A DNA stretch of 64,000 bases, taken from positions 372,001 to 436,000 of the forward strand of contig JALNYZ010000001.1 of NCBI GenBank assembly GCA_023229575.1, read 5' to 3'. Positions within the stretch are counted from its first letter, which is position 1. Each line of letters starts with the position of its first letter. This stretch comes from Prolixibacteraceae bacterium (GTDB lineage: Bacteria > Bacteroidota > Bacteroidia > Bacteroidales > Prolixibacteraceae). The position numbers and the translations under genes were made by a program. Of this stretch, positions 45,151 through 53,190 are shown in pieces. Under the pieces are notes generated by a model. It made no database searches and had not been told where the DNA came from. It saw only the letters and a program-made list of their open reading frames with translations.

Positions 45151-45845
45151 TCCTTTTCTTCTTTTAAAATGTAGCCTATGCCTGTCTGGGTATGAATCAG
45201 TTTCTTAGGATAACATTTATCAATTTTTTTCCTCAGAAAATTCACATAAACATCGATAATATTTGTTCCTGTATCAAAATTTATACCCCAAACATTCTCT
45301 GCAATCTCATTCCTTGACAAAGCCCTCCCTTTGTTCCGCAGTAAGAACACTAACAACGCAAACTCCTTTTGAGTAAGCACAATCTTTTCACCACCGCGTT
45401 TAACTTCATAAGTATTTAGGTTCACTTCAAGGTCAAGAAAGGTAATTATATTCTCTCCTGTTTCAGCAATTGAAATTCTTTTTAAGAGTGATCGGATGCG
45501 CGCAAGCAATTCGCGAAACTCAAAAGGCTTTAACAGATAATCGTCAGCTCCGGAATCAAATCCTAAAAGTTTATCTTCTGTTGTCCCCAGCGCTGTCAAC
45601 ATAACCACAGGAATTTTCTGGTTATTGTGCCTTATCTCTTTGCACAACTCAATCCCATTCTTGTAAGGTAGATTAATATCGAGAATAATTAAATCATACC
45701 CTCCGGTATCAAACATTTTTCTTCCCATTAATCCGTCAAAGGCAATTTCACAAGAGTAATCATTCTCCTCGAGTCCGCGTTTAAGAAATGAGGCAACCTT
45801 TGGTTCATCTTCAACTATAAGTATCCTGGTATTCTGTTGAATCAT
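45147..45845 (-). CDS. OmpR/PhoB-family response regulator
   Basis: 232 residues. Receiver: VEDEPK at the start, acceptor Asp in LIILDINLPYKNG, Lys in YLLKPFEFREL; winged helix with LTQKEFALLVFLLRNKGRALS and IDVYVNFLRKKIDKCYPKK, ending TQTGIGYILKE. Coupled to the kinase gene downstream. CusR/RprY-like. Divergent from the small-peptide/nhaD unit, so it might control that promoter (46136). Confidence 0.93.
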   Translation of the reverse strand: MIQQNTRILIVEDEPKVASFLKRGLEENDYSCEIAFDGLMGRKMFDTGGYDLIILDINLPYKNGIELCKEIRHNNQKIPVVMLTALGTTEDKLLGFDSGADDYLLKPFEFRELLARIRSLLKRISIAETGENIITFLDLEVNLNTYEVKRGGEKIVLTQKEFALLVFLLRNKGRALSRNEIAENVWGINFDTGTNIIDVYVNFLRKKIDKCYPKKLIHTQTGIGYILKEEKE

Positions 45846-46175
45846 GTTATCACAACTGCATTTTATTCATATTTGAGGAAATTACCGGAAACATTCACTT
45901 CATTATCTAGAATTTGCAACTTTATATTGTGAAATGTAATTTAATGATTTTTGTTGCGATTGAACTATCAATTCCAAAATAATATTTATGCAGTTGCTTT
46001 TGAAGCGTTTCAGCAAATCGTTACTGTACAAAACAATAAACGAAGACGATTTAAAAATAGTGTAATGAAATATGCATTAACACTATTTCCATGAAATTTT
46101 AATCATTTTTTAATCTGTTGTCTTGTCTATCAACCTAGATTTGGGTTAGTAATAATAAAAGTAAATTCTCTCACC
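45846..46175. other. 330-bp divergent gap
   Basis: AT-rich region between the regulator gene and the small membrane peptide gene. It contains the candidate -7 box at 46136; otherwise nothing recognised. Confidence 0.4.
46136..46143 (+). promoter_or_regulatory. Candidate -7 box before the small peptide / nhaD
   Basis: TAGATTTG fits TAnnTTTG and lies 32 bp before the ATG at 46176. A TTG is found upstream but at 15-bp, not 19-bp, spacing. Confidence 0.4.
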
Positions 46176-46295
46176 ATGGAAGAAAAAGGAAATAAGTTCT
46201 TGAACAAATATGGTTTTTTGGTAGTAATCGTAGGCCTCTTTCTTATTTTATATATACTAAAGCTATTGGGATTTCCGGAATTCCTATACAAATAG
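46176..46295 (+). CDS. 39-residue single-pass membrane peptide upstream of nhaD
   Basis: An ATG-to-TAG frame: charged N-terminus (MEEKGNKFLNKYG) then a hydrophobic helix (FLVVIVGLFLILYILKLLG) and a short tail FPEFLYK. It is 32 bp before nhaD on the same strand. The clear single-helix design, a plausible promoter directly upstream and the tight spacing argue for a real gene. Known small proteins of this type regulate or stabilise transporters; here a role with NhaD is inference. Confidence 0.6.
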   Translation: MEEKGNKFLNKYGFLVVIVGLFLILYILKLLGFPEFLYK

Positions 46296-46327
46296 TACTT
46301 CCTTTGTGATATTTCGACTTAATTCAC

Positions 46328-47767
46328 ATGTTTTACTTTATTCTTCTCATTTTTATCTTTGGTTATGTTGTTATTGCTCTTGAACATCCTTTAAAAATTG
46401 ATAAGGCTGCAACAGCTTTGATTATAGGTGTTCTGACCTGGACTGTTTACATATTGAGCGCTGAAAATATACTTAACCTTGGTTTTAGTCCATCCTGGGG
46501 AGAGTTTGGAAATCAAATAAAAAATATAATTGACCATATAAAGCCATCTCTTACAGAATCTCAATGGTTAGATTCTGGTTGGGCTGATAAAATAGGTATT
46601 TCTAGTTCACCTTATCGTTTTGTTGTTGAAGAACTTGAACATCATCTGATTGAAATTTCGGAGATTTTGTTTTTTCTGCTCGGTGCCATGACAATTGTTG
46701 AGATTATCGATCAGCATGAAGGATTTAAAGTCATAACTGACAAGATTACAACGACAAATAAAGCTAAACTACTCTGGATCATTGCAGCAATTACTTTTTT
46801 TATGTCTCCTGTTTTGGATAACCTGACAACCACTATCGTTATGGTTGCCTTGCTTAAGAAGTTAATTGAAGATAAGAAAACCCGGTGGTTTTTTGTTTCG
46901 ATGGTAGTATTGGCTGCAAATTCCGGTGGTGCCTGGTCCCCTATTGGTGATGTTACTACTATCATGTTATGGATTGGAGGTCAGATTACTGCATTGTCGA
47001 TAATTGCCAAAGTTTTTTTACCAAGCCTGATAAGTATTGCTGTACCTTTAATTATTGTCTCGTACAATTTGGAAGGATCGGTAAAACGTCCGATGAGAAT
47101 GAAACGTGAAGTCTCAATCACTTCAGAAAGTGAAAGGATAATTGTTTTCTTAACAGGGGTCGGAGCTTTACTTTTTGTGCCAGTATTCAAAACAATCACT
47201 CATCTACCTCCATACATGGGCATGTTGTTTGGCTTGGGTGTACTTTGGATTCTTACAGAAATTATACACAGATCGAAGCCTATTGAAGTCACGGACAAAC
47301 TCAAGGTTTTTAATATTCTCAGGAAAGTGGATACTCCTACTGTATTGTTTTTTCTTGGTATCTTATCTGCTGTTTCCTGCCTGCAATCAGCAGGTCATTT
47401 GAATATTATGGCAGGTTGGCTCAACGCTCACTTAGGGAATGTTTACCTTATAAATTCTGCGATTGGTCTTTTATCCTCAATTGTTGACAATGTGCCTTTG
47501 GTTGCAGGATCAATGGGGATGTATGATATTGCACTTCCCGGATCAATTGGCTACGAAGCATTTTTCGTTCAGGATGGAACATTTTGGGAATTACTTGCAT
47601 ATTGCGCCGGGACTGGTGGTAGCATTTTGATTATCGGCTCAGCTGCCGGCGTTGCAGCTATGGGGATAGAGAAGATTGATTTCATTTGGTATCTGAAGAA
47701 AATAAGTTTGTTGGCTCTTGTTGGTTATCTTTCCGGTATAGCTACGTTCTATTTGATGTTTGATTAG
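46328..47767 (+). CDS. nhaD: Na+/H+ antiporter, NhaD family
   Basis: 479 residues with 12-13 membrane helices (ArsB/NhaD ion-transporter superfamily). Typical NhaD stretches: VVIALEHPLKIDKAATALI at the start, FLLGAMTIVEIIDQHEGF, SPVLDNLTTTIVMVALL, ANSGGAWSPIGDVTTIMLW, and IVDNVPLVAGSMGMYD. Exports Na+ (or Li+) in exchange for H+. It is preceded by the 39-residue peptide gene, and sits with ClC, trehalose and two-component genes, suggesting a salt/osmotic role. Confidence 0.95.
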   Translation: MFYFILLIFIFGYVVIALEHPLKIDKAATALIIGVLTWTVYILSAENILNLGFSPSWGEFGNQIKNIIDHIKPSLTESQWLDSGWADKIGISSSPYRFVVEELEHHLIEISEILFFLLGAMTIVEIIDQHEGFKVITDKITTTNKAKLLWIIAAITFFMSPVLDNLTTTIVMVALLKKLIEDKKTRWFFVSMVVLAANSGGAWSPIGDVTTIMLWIGGQITALSIIAKVFLPSLISIAVPLIIVSYNLEGSVKRPMRMKREVSITSESERIIVFLTGVGALLFVPVFKTITHLPPYMGMLFGLGVLWILTEIIHRSKPIEVTDKLKVFNILRKVDTPTVLFFLGILSAVSCLQSAGHLNIMAGWLNAHLGNVYLINSAIGLLSSIVDNVPLVAGSMGMYDIALPGSIGYEAFFVQDGTFWELLAYCAGTGGSILIIGSAAGVAAMGIEKIDFIWYLKKISLLALVGYLSGIATFYLMFD

Positions 47768-47844
47768 AACTTAACAGATTATACCCACGATGTCATTTCA
47801 AAATTCAATAGGATTTAGGTGAAATAGTTATGACTTATTCATGC

Positions 47845-47874
47845 AAAAAAAAACCGCCGGTAATTACCGACGGC
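47845..47874 (-). terminator. Intrinsic terminator for the Lys/Ala-rich peptide gene
   Basis: Hairpin CCGCCGGTAA/TTACCGACGG (47854-47873, one mismatch) followed on the minus strand by nine T's. It may also stop nhaD transcription in the other direction, but the T-run there is weak. Confidence 0.8.
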
Positions 47875-47899
47875 CTTTAAATAAATCACCACGAAATGC

Positions 47900-48080
47900 T
47901 TATTTCTTAGCAGGAGCTGCTTTTGCATCTTTTTTAACCTCTTTCTTAACCACTTTTTTAGCGGCAGGGGCTTCAGTTTTTGCAGGAGCTGCTTTTGCAT
48001 CTTTTTTTGGAGCTTGCGCATTGGCTGTAACTACACCCATAATAAGAGCGAAGCTTAAAAACATAACTAACTTTTTCATA
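47900..48080 (-). pseudogene. Secreted Lys/Ala-rich small protein, frame broken in the signal peptide
   Basis: The start ATG AAA AAG at 48080 (MKKLVMF) runs into a six-T tract and then leaves frame; with five T's it would continue LSFALIMGVVTANAQ, a typical signal peptide, into a mature Ala/Lys/Pro repeat (APKKDAKAAPAKTEAP, VKKEVKKDAKAAPAKK) ending at TAA 47900. An in-frame ATG at 48040 would give only 46 residues and half a signal. Repeat unit KKDAKAAPAK occurs twice. Either a real frameshift or phase-variable tract, or a homopolymer sequencing error. The mature part resembles basic, extended surface peptides. Confidence 0.7.
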
Positions 48081-48221
48081 TCAAATATTTTTTAAAATTG
48101 TTTACAAGGCAAACCTACGATACCAATTGTGAAGGAATCATGAAGAAATTAGAAAATCTGATTTTTTTTGAAATTTTTTGCAAAATATTTCAGAAGCTGT
48201 TCAAAATTCTTACACAACTTG

Positions 48222-48376
48222 TCCCGATTCGTCGGGAGAGTATTTATAGCACCACTATGAAATTTAAAATAGCTTTGAAATTGTAGCTTGTGTCAAAATT
48301 ATTTGAGGAAAAACGAGTTACACGACTTGTCCCGATACTTCGGGAGAGAGAAAATCGCTTGCGATTTTCTCTCTCC
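48222..48376. repeat. Cluster of intergenic hairpins
   Basis: TCCCGA-N4-TCGGGA occurs at 48222-48237 and again at 48330-48345, both preceded by a CTTG. The second runs straight into a perfect 16-bp inverted repeat (48343-48358 and 48361-48376, GGAGAGAGAAAATCGC) with a 2-nt centre. Located in the 405-bp gap between the small peptide gene and the next kinase (48081-48485), which has no ORF. It looks like a dispersed repeat, not a simple terminator. Confidence 0.7.
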
Positions 48377-48485
48377 GTGAACTCCGGGGTTTCTCTTATG
48401 GAAATTCAAAATGGCAGAAATTTCTATATCCGCTGTATTTTCGATAAATAGGCAGATATTCTCTGTGTTATAAATTTAAACAGTC

Positions 48486-49817
48486 TCAAAATGTCTGCTT
48501 GAAAGGAAAACAGATGATAAATTTAGACCCCTCACCAGGCTGTGATTTTACTTCAATGGTAGCATCATGGAATTCAGCTATGCTATTTACTATTGATAAA
48601 CCCAATCCTTGCCCCTCCTCTTTGGTCGTCTCCATCCTTTTGAACCGGTTAAAAATCAAATCCAGATTCTCCACGGCAATACCTATCCCATTGTCCTCAA
48701 CCACTACTAAAAGATTGGAATCTGTTTGTTCATCATAAACCAGCACAGAACCACCGGCTTTGTTGTATTTAATGGCGTTGCTTACCAGATTAAACAAGAG
48801 AATGTATATCAAATACTTATTAACATTCAACAAAGTTGTTTCCTTCGAAATTCTGTTTTCCAGCGAAATATTTGTGATTTGCGCACGATCTTCAATGTTT
48901 GCTACAATCTCCCCAACAAGTTCATGCAAATTAACCTTGTCAATCTTTGCATACTGATCATTTTCAATTCTAGAGATCAACAACAAAGCTTTTATAATAT
49001 GCTGCAAACGAATCAATTGCTTCTGCTGGTCTACAATCATCTCAATTGTTTTGACAGGCAATTTCCCTGACACCAACAGATTGTCCAACTTCGATTGCAT
49101 AACCGAGATCGGCGTGAATAGCTCATGCGAAACATCGCCAATAAATTTCCTTTGATTCTTCAGAATCTCATTCACCTTGTGCATCATTTCATTGATGGTG
49201 GTATTAAGGTAAACAAAATCAGAAGTAGAAGAGTCAATCTCGGTATAATCAAATGATTCAGGATTGTCGACCGTTTTCAATTTCGGAATGATCATTTGAT
49301 TCAAAGGATGGAGCAGATACTTGTAGATCCCCAGGTCAAAAAGGATTGTTATCACCAACACAATCAAAATAATAGAAACAGAGATCCTTTTTAAAGTCCG
49401 GTCCAGGCTATAAATCAGTTGGATATTTTTTCCAATTTCGAGAGAATATTGTTGGTACCCAATTACAAAATTATAATTCAGTATCCTGAAATCAAATTCT
49501 TCCCCCTCAATGATCCTTGCCTCCTGAGAGAAGGTTAGTTCTTCAGGTTTCCCAGTCGGATCTAACGTAATGGTGATATATTCGTCTTTTAAGATGTTGT
49601 AACTGGCAAAGACGCTATCTTGCTCAGCATCCAGGTAAGTTTTAATGCCAATCTTTTTTATTATCGACAATGCTTTATCTTTCTTTTTTGTCAAATCCCT
49701 GTCAGTATGCTCCAAAGCGAGCGAATCGATCGTCTGCTGCACCAATGTAAACAGGATCAAAAAAATGACAAGCTTTGAAAAGGCGCCAATCAGGGCAAGT
49801 TTTAACTCAAGTCTCAT
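48486..49817 (-). CDS. Membrane sensor histidine kinase
   Basis: 443 residues: TM1 about 8-28, periplasmic loop about 110 residues, TM2 about 143-165, linker, H-box GDVSHELFTPISVMQ, N box LVSNAIKYNKAGG, G1 DNGIGIAVEN, G2 GQGLGLSIVNSI. Ends with a normal HATPase_c C-terminus (PGEGSKFIICFPFK). Divergent to the regulator at 49901, 83 bp apart; a head-to-head pair sharing a control region. Signal unknown. Confidence 0.9.
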   Translation of the reverse strand: MRLELKLALIGAFSKLVIFLILFTLVQQTIDSLALEHTDRDLTKKKDKALSIIKKIGIKTYLDAEQDSVFASYNILKDEYITITLDPTGKPEELTFSQEARIIEGEEFDFRILNYNFVIGYQQYSLEIGKNIQLIYSLDRTLKRISVSIILIVLVITILFDLGIYKYLLHPLNQMIIPKLKTVDNPESFDYTEIDSSTSDFVYLNTTINEMMHKVNEILKNQRKFIGDVSHELFTPISVMQSKLDNLLVSGKLPVKTIEMIVDQQKQLIRLQHIIKALLLISRIENDQYAKIDKVNLHELVGEIVANIEDRAQITNISLENRISKETTLLNVNKYLIYILLFNLVSNAIKYNKAGGSVLVYDEQTDSNLLVVVEDNGIGIAVENLDLIFNRFKRMETTKEEGQGLGLSIVNSIAEFHDATIEVKSQPGEGSKFIICFPFKQTF

Positions 49818-49900
49818 TCTATTATCTTATAATCCTATTTTTATATTGACCAAGATATTGATAATTTCGTTTCAATTTTGCAAAGTAACAACTTTCTCCC

Positions 49901-50578
49901 ATGATGCACCTGTTAATCGTTGAAGATGAACGCATACTTTCGGGCGAGATTCATCGGTTCCTCGAAAAGGAGGGTTTTGTTTGCGACGAAGCGCACACCG
50001 GAAGGATCGCATCCGACAAAATATTTTCCAATGATTACGACCTGATTTTACTGGACCTTGGACTTCCGGACTATGAAGGGCTGGATCTCCTGCGAGAGTC
50101 AATAAAAAACAAAAGTACTACCTCGGTGATCATTCTGTCGGCCCGCACCGCCATCGAAGACAAGATCAAAGGGCTTGATTTGGGGGCTGATGATTACTTG
50201 TCAAAACCATTCTCGATGATCGAACTTAAATCCAGGATACTGGCTGTAACCAGAAGGAAACATGGTCTTAAGGGGAACATCATTCATGCCCATGGACTTG
50301 ACGTTGACCTTGATAAACGCAAGGCCTTTTATAACGAACATGAGATCCTGCTGACCAAGAAAGAGTACGATATCTTTAGTTTCCTGCTATTGAACAAAAA
50401 CAAAGTGACTACCCGCCTGCAAATATCAGAACACATCTGGGGGGATATCTTTGAAGAGAATTACAACTCCAATTACATCGACGTCCATGTGAAAAATATC
50501 CGTAAGAAACTGTCGGAATACATGGAGGGCGACTTTTTGGAGACGGTGCGGGGAATAGGGTTCAGGTTTAATGAGTAA
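49901..50578 (+). CDS. OmpR/PhoB-family response regulator
   Basis: 225 residues. Receiver: VEDERI, acceptor Asp in LILLDLGLPDYEG, Lys in YLSKPFSMIEL; winged helix LLTKKEYDIFSFLLLNKN and IDVHVKNIRKKLSEYME, ending TVRGIGFRFNE. ATG at 49901 followed directly by a second ATG. CAATTTTG about 26 bp upstream could be its -7 box. Paired with the divergent kinase gene. An inverted repeat follows immediately. Confidence 0.93.
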   Translation: MMHLLIVEDERILSGEIHRFLEKEGFVCDEAHTGRIASDKIFSNDYDLILLDLGLPDYEGLDLLRESIKNKSTTSVIILSARTAIEDKIKGLDLGADDYLSKPFSMIELKSRILAVTRRKHGLKGNIIHAHGLDVDLDKRKAFYNEHEILLTKKEYDIFSFLLLNKNKVTTRLQISEHIWGDIFEENYNSNYIDVHVKNIRKKLSEYMEGDFLETVRGIGFRFNE

Positions 50579-50581
50579 AAA

Positions 50582-50740
50582 AGTGACTAAAGTGTCTAAA
50601 GTGCCTAGAATGCCTAAAGTACTTAGGGTGAAACAACATACTATTTTATATAAATGCGTATTCATAAAACAATTATTTTTGAAGTCGCTCCAATTTCAAA
50701 AACTTTAGGCACTCTAGGCACTTTAGACACTTTAGGCACT
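50582..50740. repeat. Long inverted repeat with 9-bp tandem-repeat arms
   Basis: Arms of 39 bp at 50582-50620 and 50702-50740 match as reverse complements at 37 of 39 positions, 81 bp apart. The left arm is built of 9-bp units (AGTGACTAA, AGTGTCTAA, AGTGCCTAG, AATGCCTAA, then AGTACTTAG). The right arm ends 4 bp before the ATG of the next gene, so the hairpin would sit in its leader. Same plan as 3767-3944 with a different unit. Confidence 0.88.
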
Positions 50741-50744
50741 TATT

Positions 50745-51557
50745 ATGCTTTCAAACGGCGAACAAAAAATCTTTATCTGGATCGATTTCTCACCCGAAAC
50801 GGAGGTGGCCATTCTGCATGGGGTGCAGGTAGCGTTGATCCTTGACAAGGAAATTTGTTTGATTTACCAGGCAACCACCGAAGGTATAAAATTTGAAGAG
50901 GCCGAATCCCGCATAATTGGATTAACAGTCCCTCTGTTGCCGTCGCTCGGCTCCGCGCGCATTCACACCTTTGTTACTATTCACCCGCTTGACACGATTC
51001 TCACTGAACTGGCCGAAGAGTTTGACGCATTACTGTTGGTGGCGCCCAAAACAAGAAGCAAAGAGCTACTGCCTAAACTTCCCCATTCCGGCTTCCCCTT
51101 CCTATTTGTTTCAGCGAAGAAACATCCCAACGAAAGCTACCAAAAGATCGCGGTCCCGGTAGGGTACATGAAGAAGAGCAAGGATTTGGCGCTTTGGAGT
51201 AGTTATTTTGCTCGTCACAACGGCGCCAAAGTATCCCTGATCCAGGCAATGGAAACTTTTGAGGAGGACAAAAGGACAGTTTTGCGGAATCTTTTTTCAA
51301 TCGAACGCCTGTTTAAAAATTTTCGGTTTCCTTACGAAATTATCGAATGCCATACCTCTTCGTGGAAGATCCAAAAAAAGGCACTTGAACATACCTTAAG
51401 TTTTCAAAACGGACTCTTGATTATCTCCTTTTCTTATCAATCGTCGCTGTTCGATCGCTTTTTTGGTACCAACGATGCATTTGTACTTGATCACTCTGAA
51501 GAGCTCTCTGTGATGTGTATCAATTCACAACGTGACCTTTATACTTTCTGCGGCTGA
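50745..51557 (+). CDS. Universal stress protein-like protein (two Usp-like folds)
   Basis: 270 residues, two alpha/beta halves of the Usp type (IFIWIDFSPETEVAILHGVQVA at the start; YQKIAVPVGYMKKSKDLALW in the second). The ATP-binding G-2x-G-9x-G signature is not visible, so it is probably a non-nucleotide Usp. The start codon follows the inverted repeat directly; upstream is the regulator gene, 166 bp away. Likely a stress-related regulator, function not known. Confidence 0.7.
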   Translation: MLSNGEQKIFIWIDFSPETEVAILHGVQVALILDKEICLIYQATTEGIKFEEAESRIIGLTVPLLPSLGSARIHTFVTIHPLDTILTELAEEFDALLLVAPKTRSKELLPKLPHSGFPFLFVSAKKHPNESYQKIAVPVGYMKKSKDLALWSSYFARHNGAKVSLIQAMETFEEDKRTVLRNLFSIERLFKNFRFPYEIIECHTSSWKIQKKALEHTLSFQNGLLIISFSYQSSLFDRFFGTNDAFVLDHSEELSVMCINSQRDLYTFCG

Positions 51558-51694
51558 GAATTTTGTGATCGGGCCCTTATTTAGACAAGGGTTATAATTC
51601 GTTTTAACTCAATTTATTGTATCTAATAATTAAGATATTTTAATAACTTTTTAAATAAATTTTAGCACACGGGGGTGGGTTAATGATAAATTTC

Positions 51695-51702
51695 TATTTT
51701 TG
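51695..51702 (+). promoter_or_regulatory. Candidate -7 box of the nuo operon
   Basis: TATTTTTG, 71 bp before nuoA, in an otherwise AT-rich 216-bp leader. No convincing -33 element 19 bp upstream. Confidence 0.4.
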
Positions 51703-51773
51703 TCGCTGATTATTGAAGTTCCTTATACTCTGTTATTTAGAACAATTCTTATTAATATCTAAAACAATCTGAT

Positions 51774-52124
51774 ATGGAAAGTAGCGCTTTAATACTTTTC
51801 TTTATTACGGCAATTTCACTGGTAGGTTTGGCCCTGGTTTTCTCCAGTTATGTTCCTCCGACCTCCTACAACACAGCAAAATTTGAGCCCTACGAGTGCG
51901 GGATGGAGACCATCGGGGAAACCTGGAACCAATACACGGTCGGGTATTATCTCTTTGCCATTCTATTCCTCATTTTTGATGTGGAAACTGTGTTTGTTTT
52001 TCCATGGGCTACCGTGATGAGAGAGGTTGGAATGACCGGCTTTGTTGAAATATTGATCTTCTTTGCCATATTGGGATTGGGATTGTTTTACGGATGGAAA
52101 AAACATGCATTGAAATGGGAGTAA
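51774..52124 (+). CDS. nuoA: NADH-quinone oxidoreductase-like subunit A (NuoA)
   Basis: 116 residues, three membrane helices. Motif KFEPYECGMETIGETW between helices 1 and 2 is the quinone-site loop of NuoA, and LFLIFDVETVFVFPWA is the usual helix 2 with its conserved acidic residues. First gene of the complex I operon. Its stop overlaps the nuoB start by 10 bp. Confidence 0.96.
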   Translation: MESSALILFFITAISLVGLALVFSSYVPPTSYNTAKFEPYECGMETIGETWNQYTVGYYLFAILFLIFDVETVFVFPWATVMREVGMTGFVEILIFFAILGLGLFYGWKKHALKWE

Positions 52125-52666
52125 AAAGTAAAAAAGAGTTCGAAAAGAACGATTATCCTGTTCTCCAGGAATACGAAGGAGGAAGCATCATCCTCGCCAA
52201 ATTAGATGATCTTATTAACTGGTCACGTTCCAACTCACTTTGGCCTTTAACTTTTGGTACCCGCTGCTGCGCCATCGAATTCATGGCTGTTGGCGCTTCC
52301 AGGCACGACATGGCCAGGTTTGGTTTTGAAGTCGCCCGTGCAACACCCCGTCAGGCCGACATGATCATCATCTCCGGAACAATCAATTACAAAATGGCCC
52401 CTGTACTGAAACGGTTGTATGACCAGATTGCAGATCCCAAATATGTGATTGCCATGGGCAGCTGTGCCATCTCAGGCGGTCCCTTCTACTACAATTCCTA
52501 CTCTGTCGTCAGGGGAGCAGATCATGTTATTCCGGTTGATGTTTACGTACCCGGATGCCCTCCAAGGCCTGAAGCACTCCTATTTGGCATGATGCAGCTG
52601 CAGAAAAAAATCAGACGGGAGCGCTATTTCTCCAGGAAACAGAAAAAAAATGCCCCACAACCTTGA
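52115..52666 (+). CDS. nuoB: Complex I subunit B (NuoB, N2 cluster)
   Basis: 183 residues. N2 [4Fe-4S] ligands: paired Cys in TRCCAIEFMA, Cys in MGSCAISGGPF, and Cys in VPGCPPRPEAL. The ATG at 52115 is chosen (MGVKSKKEFEKNDYP); an ATG at 52094 would overlap nuoA by 31 bp with no family support. Transfers electrons to quinone at the NuoB-NuoD interface. Overlaps nuoC by 17 bp. Confidence 0.96.
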   Translation: MGVKSKKEFEKNDYPVLQEYEGGSIILAKLDDLINWSRSNSLWPLTFGTRCCAIEFMAVGASRHDMARFGFEVARATPRQADMIIISGTINYKMAPVLKRLYDQIADPKYVIAMGSCAISGGPFYYNSYSVVRGADHVIPVDVYVPGCPPRPEALLFGMMQLQKKIRRERYFSRKQKKNAPQP

Positions 52667-53186
52667 AGCTAACCAGGAAGATGGGGAAATCAATCAATCA
52701 TACTATAAATCACTTAACAATTTAAGTGACATGACAAATGAAGAACTACAAGCTTACCTGACCGGTGAGTTTTCAAAGGCCGAGGTGAAGCTTGGCAAGC
52801 AGTATGTCGAAATCCTTGTTCAGGCGGCTAATCTGCATGAAACTTCTGTTCGACTCAAAAATGAGCCGGAGTTATCATTCGATTACCTGTTTTGTCTTTC
52901 GGGAGTTGATTATCCCGAAACAATGCAAATCGTCTACCACCTCGAATCTGTCAGGCACAGACATGTTGTGGTATTGAAGGTAAACACTGCAGATCGTACT
53001 GACCCCAAAGTTGATACGGTAAGTGATGTCTGGCAGACAGCCAAATACCACGAAAGGGAGGTTTATGACCTTTTGGGCGTGAAATTCAACAACCACAAGG
53101 ACCTGCGCAGGCTCTTCCTCGACGATAGCTGGGGATTTCCGCTGAGAAAAGATTACAAAGACGAAGTAAGAATAGTAGAACGATAG
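52650..53186 (+). CDS. nuoC: Complex I subunit C (NuoC, 30 kDa)
   Basis: 178 residues. FDYLFCLSGVDYPE and the terminal signature HEREVYDLLGVKFNNHKDLR ... FPLRKDYKDE are typical. A second ATG at 52731 would shorten the poorly conserved N-terminus and is possible. Separate from nuoD here, unlike the fused NuoCD of enterobacteria. 4 bp before nuoD. Confidence 0.95.
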   Translation: MPHNLEANQEDGEINQSYYKSLNNLSDMTNEELQAYLTGEFSKAEVKLGKQYVEILVQAANLHETSVRLKNEPELSFDYLFCLSGVDYPETMQIVYHLESVRHRHVVVLKVNTADRTDPKVDTVSDVWQTAKYHEREVYDLLGVKFNNHKDLRRLFLDDSWGFPLRKDYKDEVRIVER

Positions 53187-53190
53187 CCTT

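Noticed and set aside
50634..50699. CRISPR-like array at the 9-bp repeats
   Set aside because: Units are too short, have no spacers and are inversely paired.
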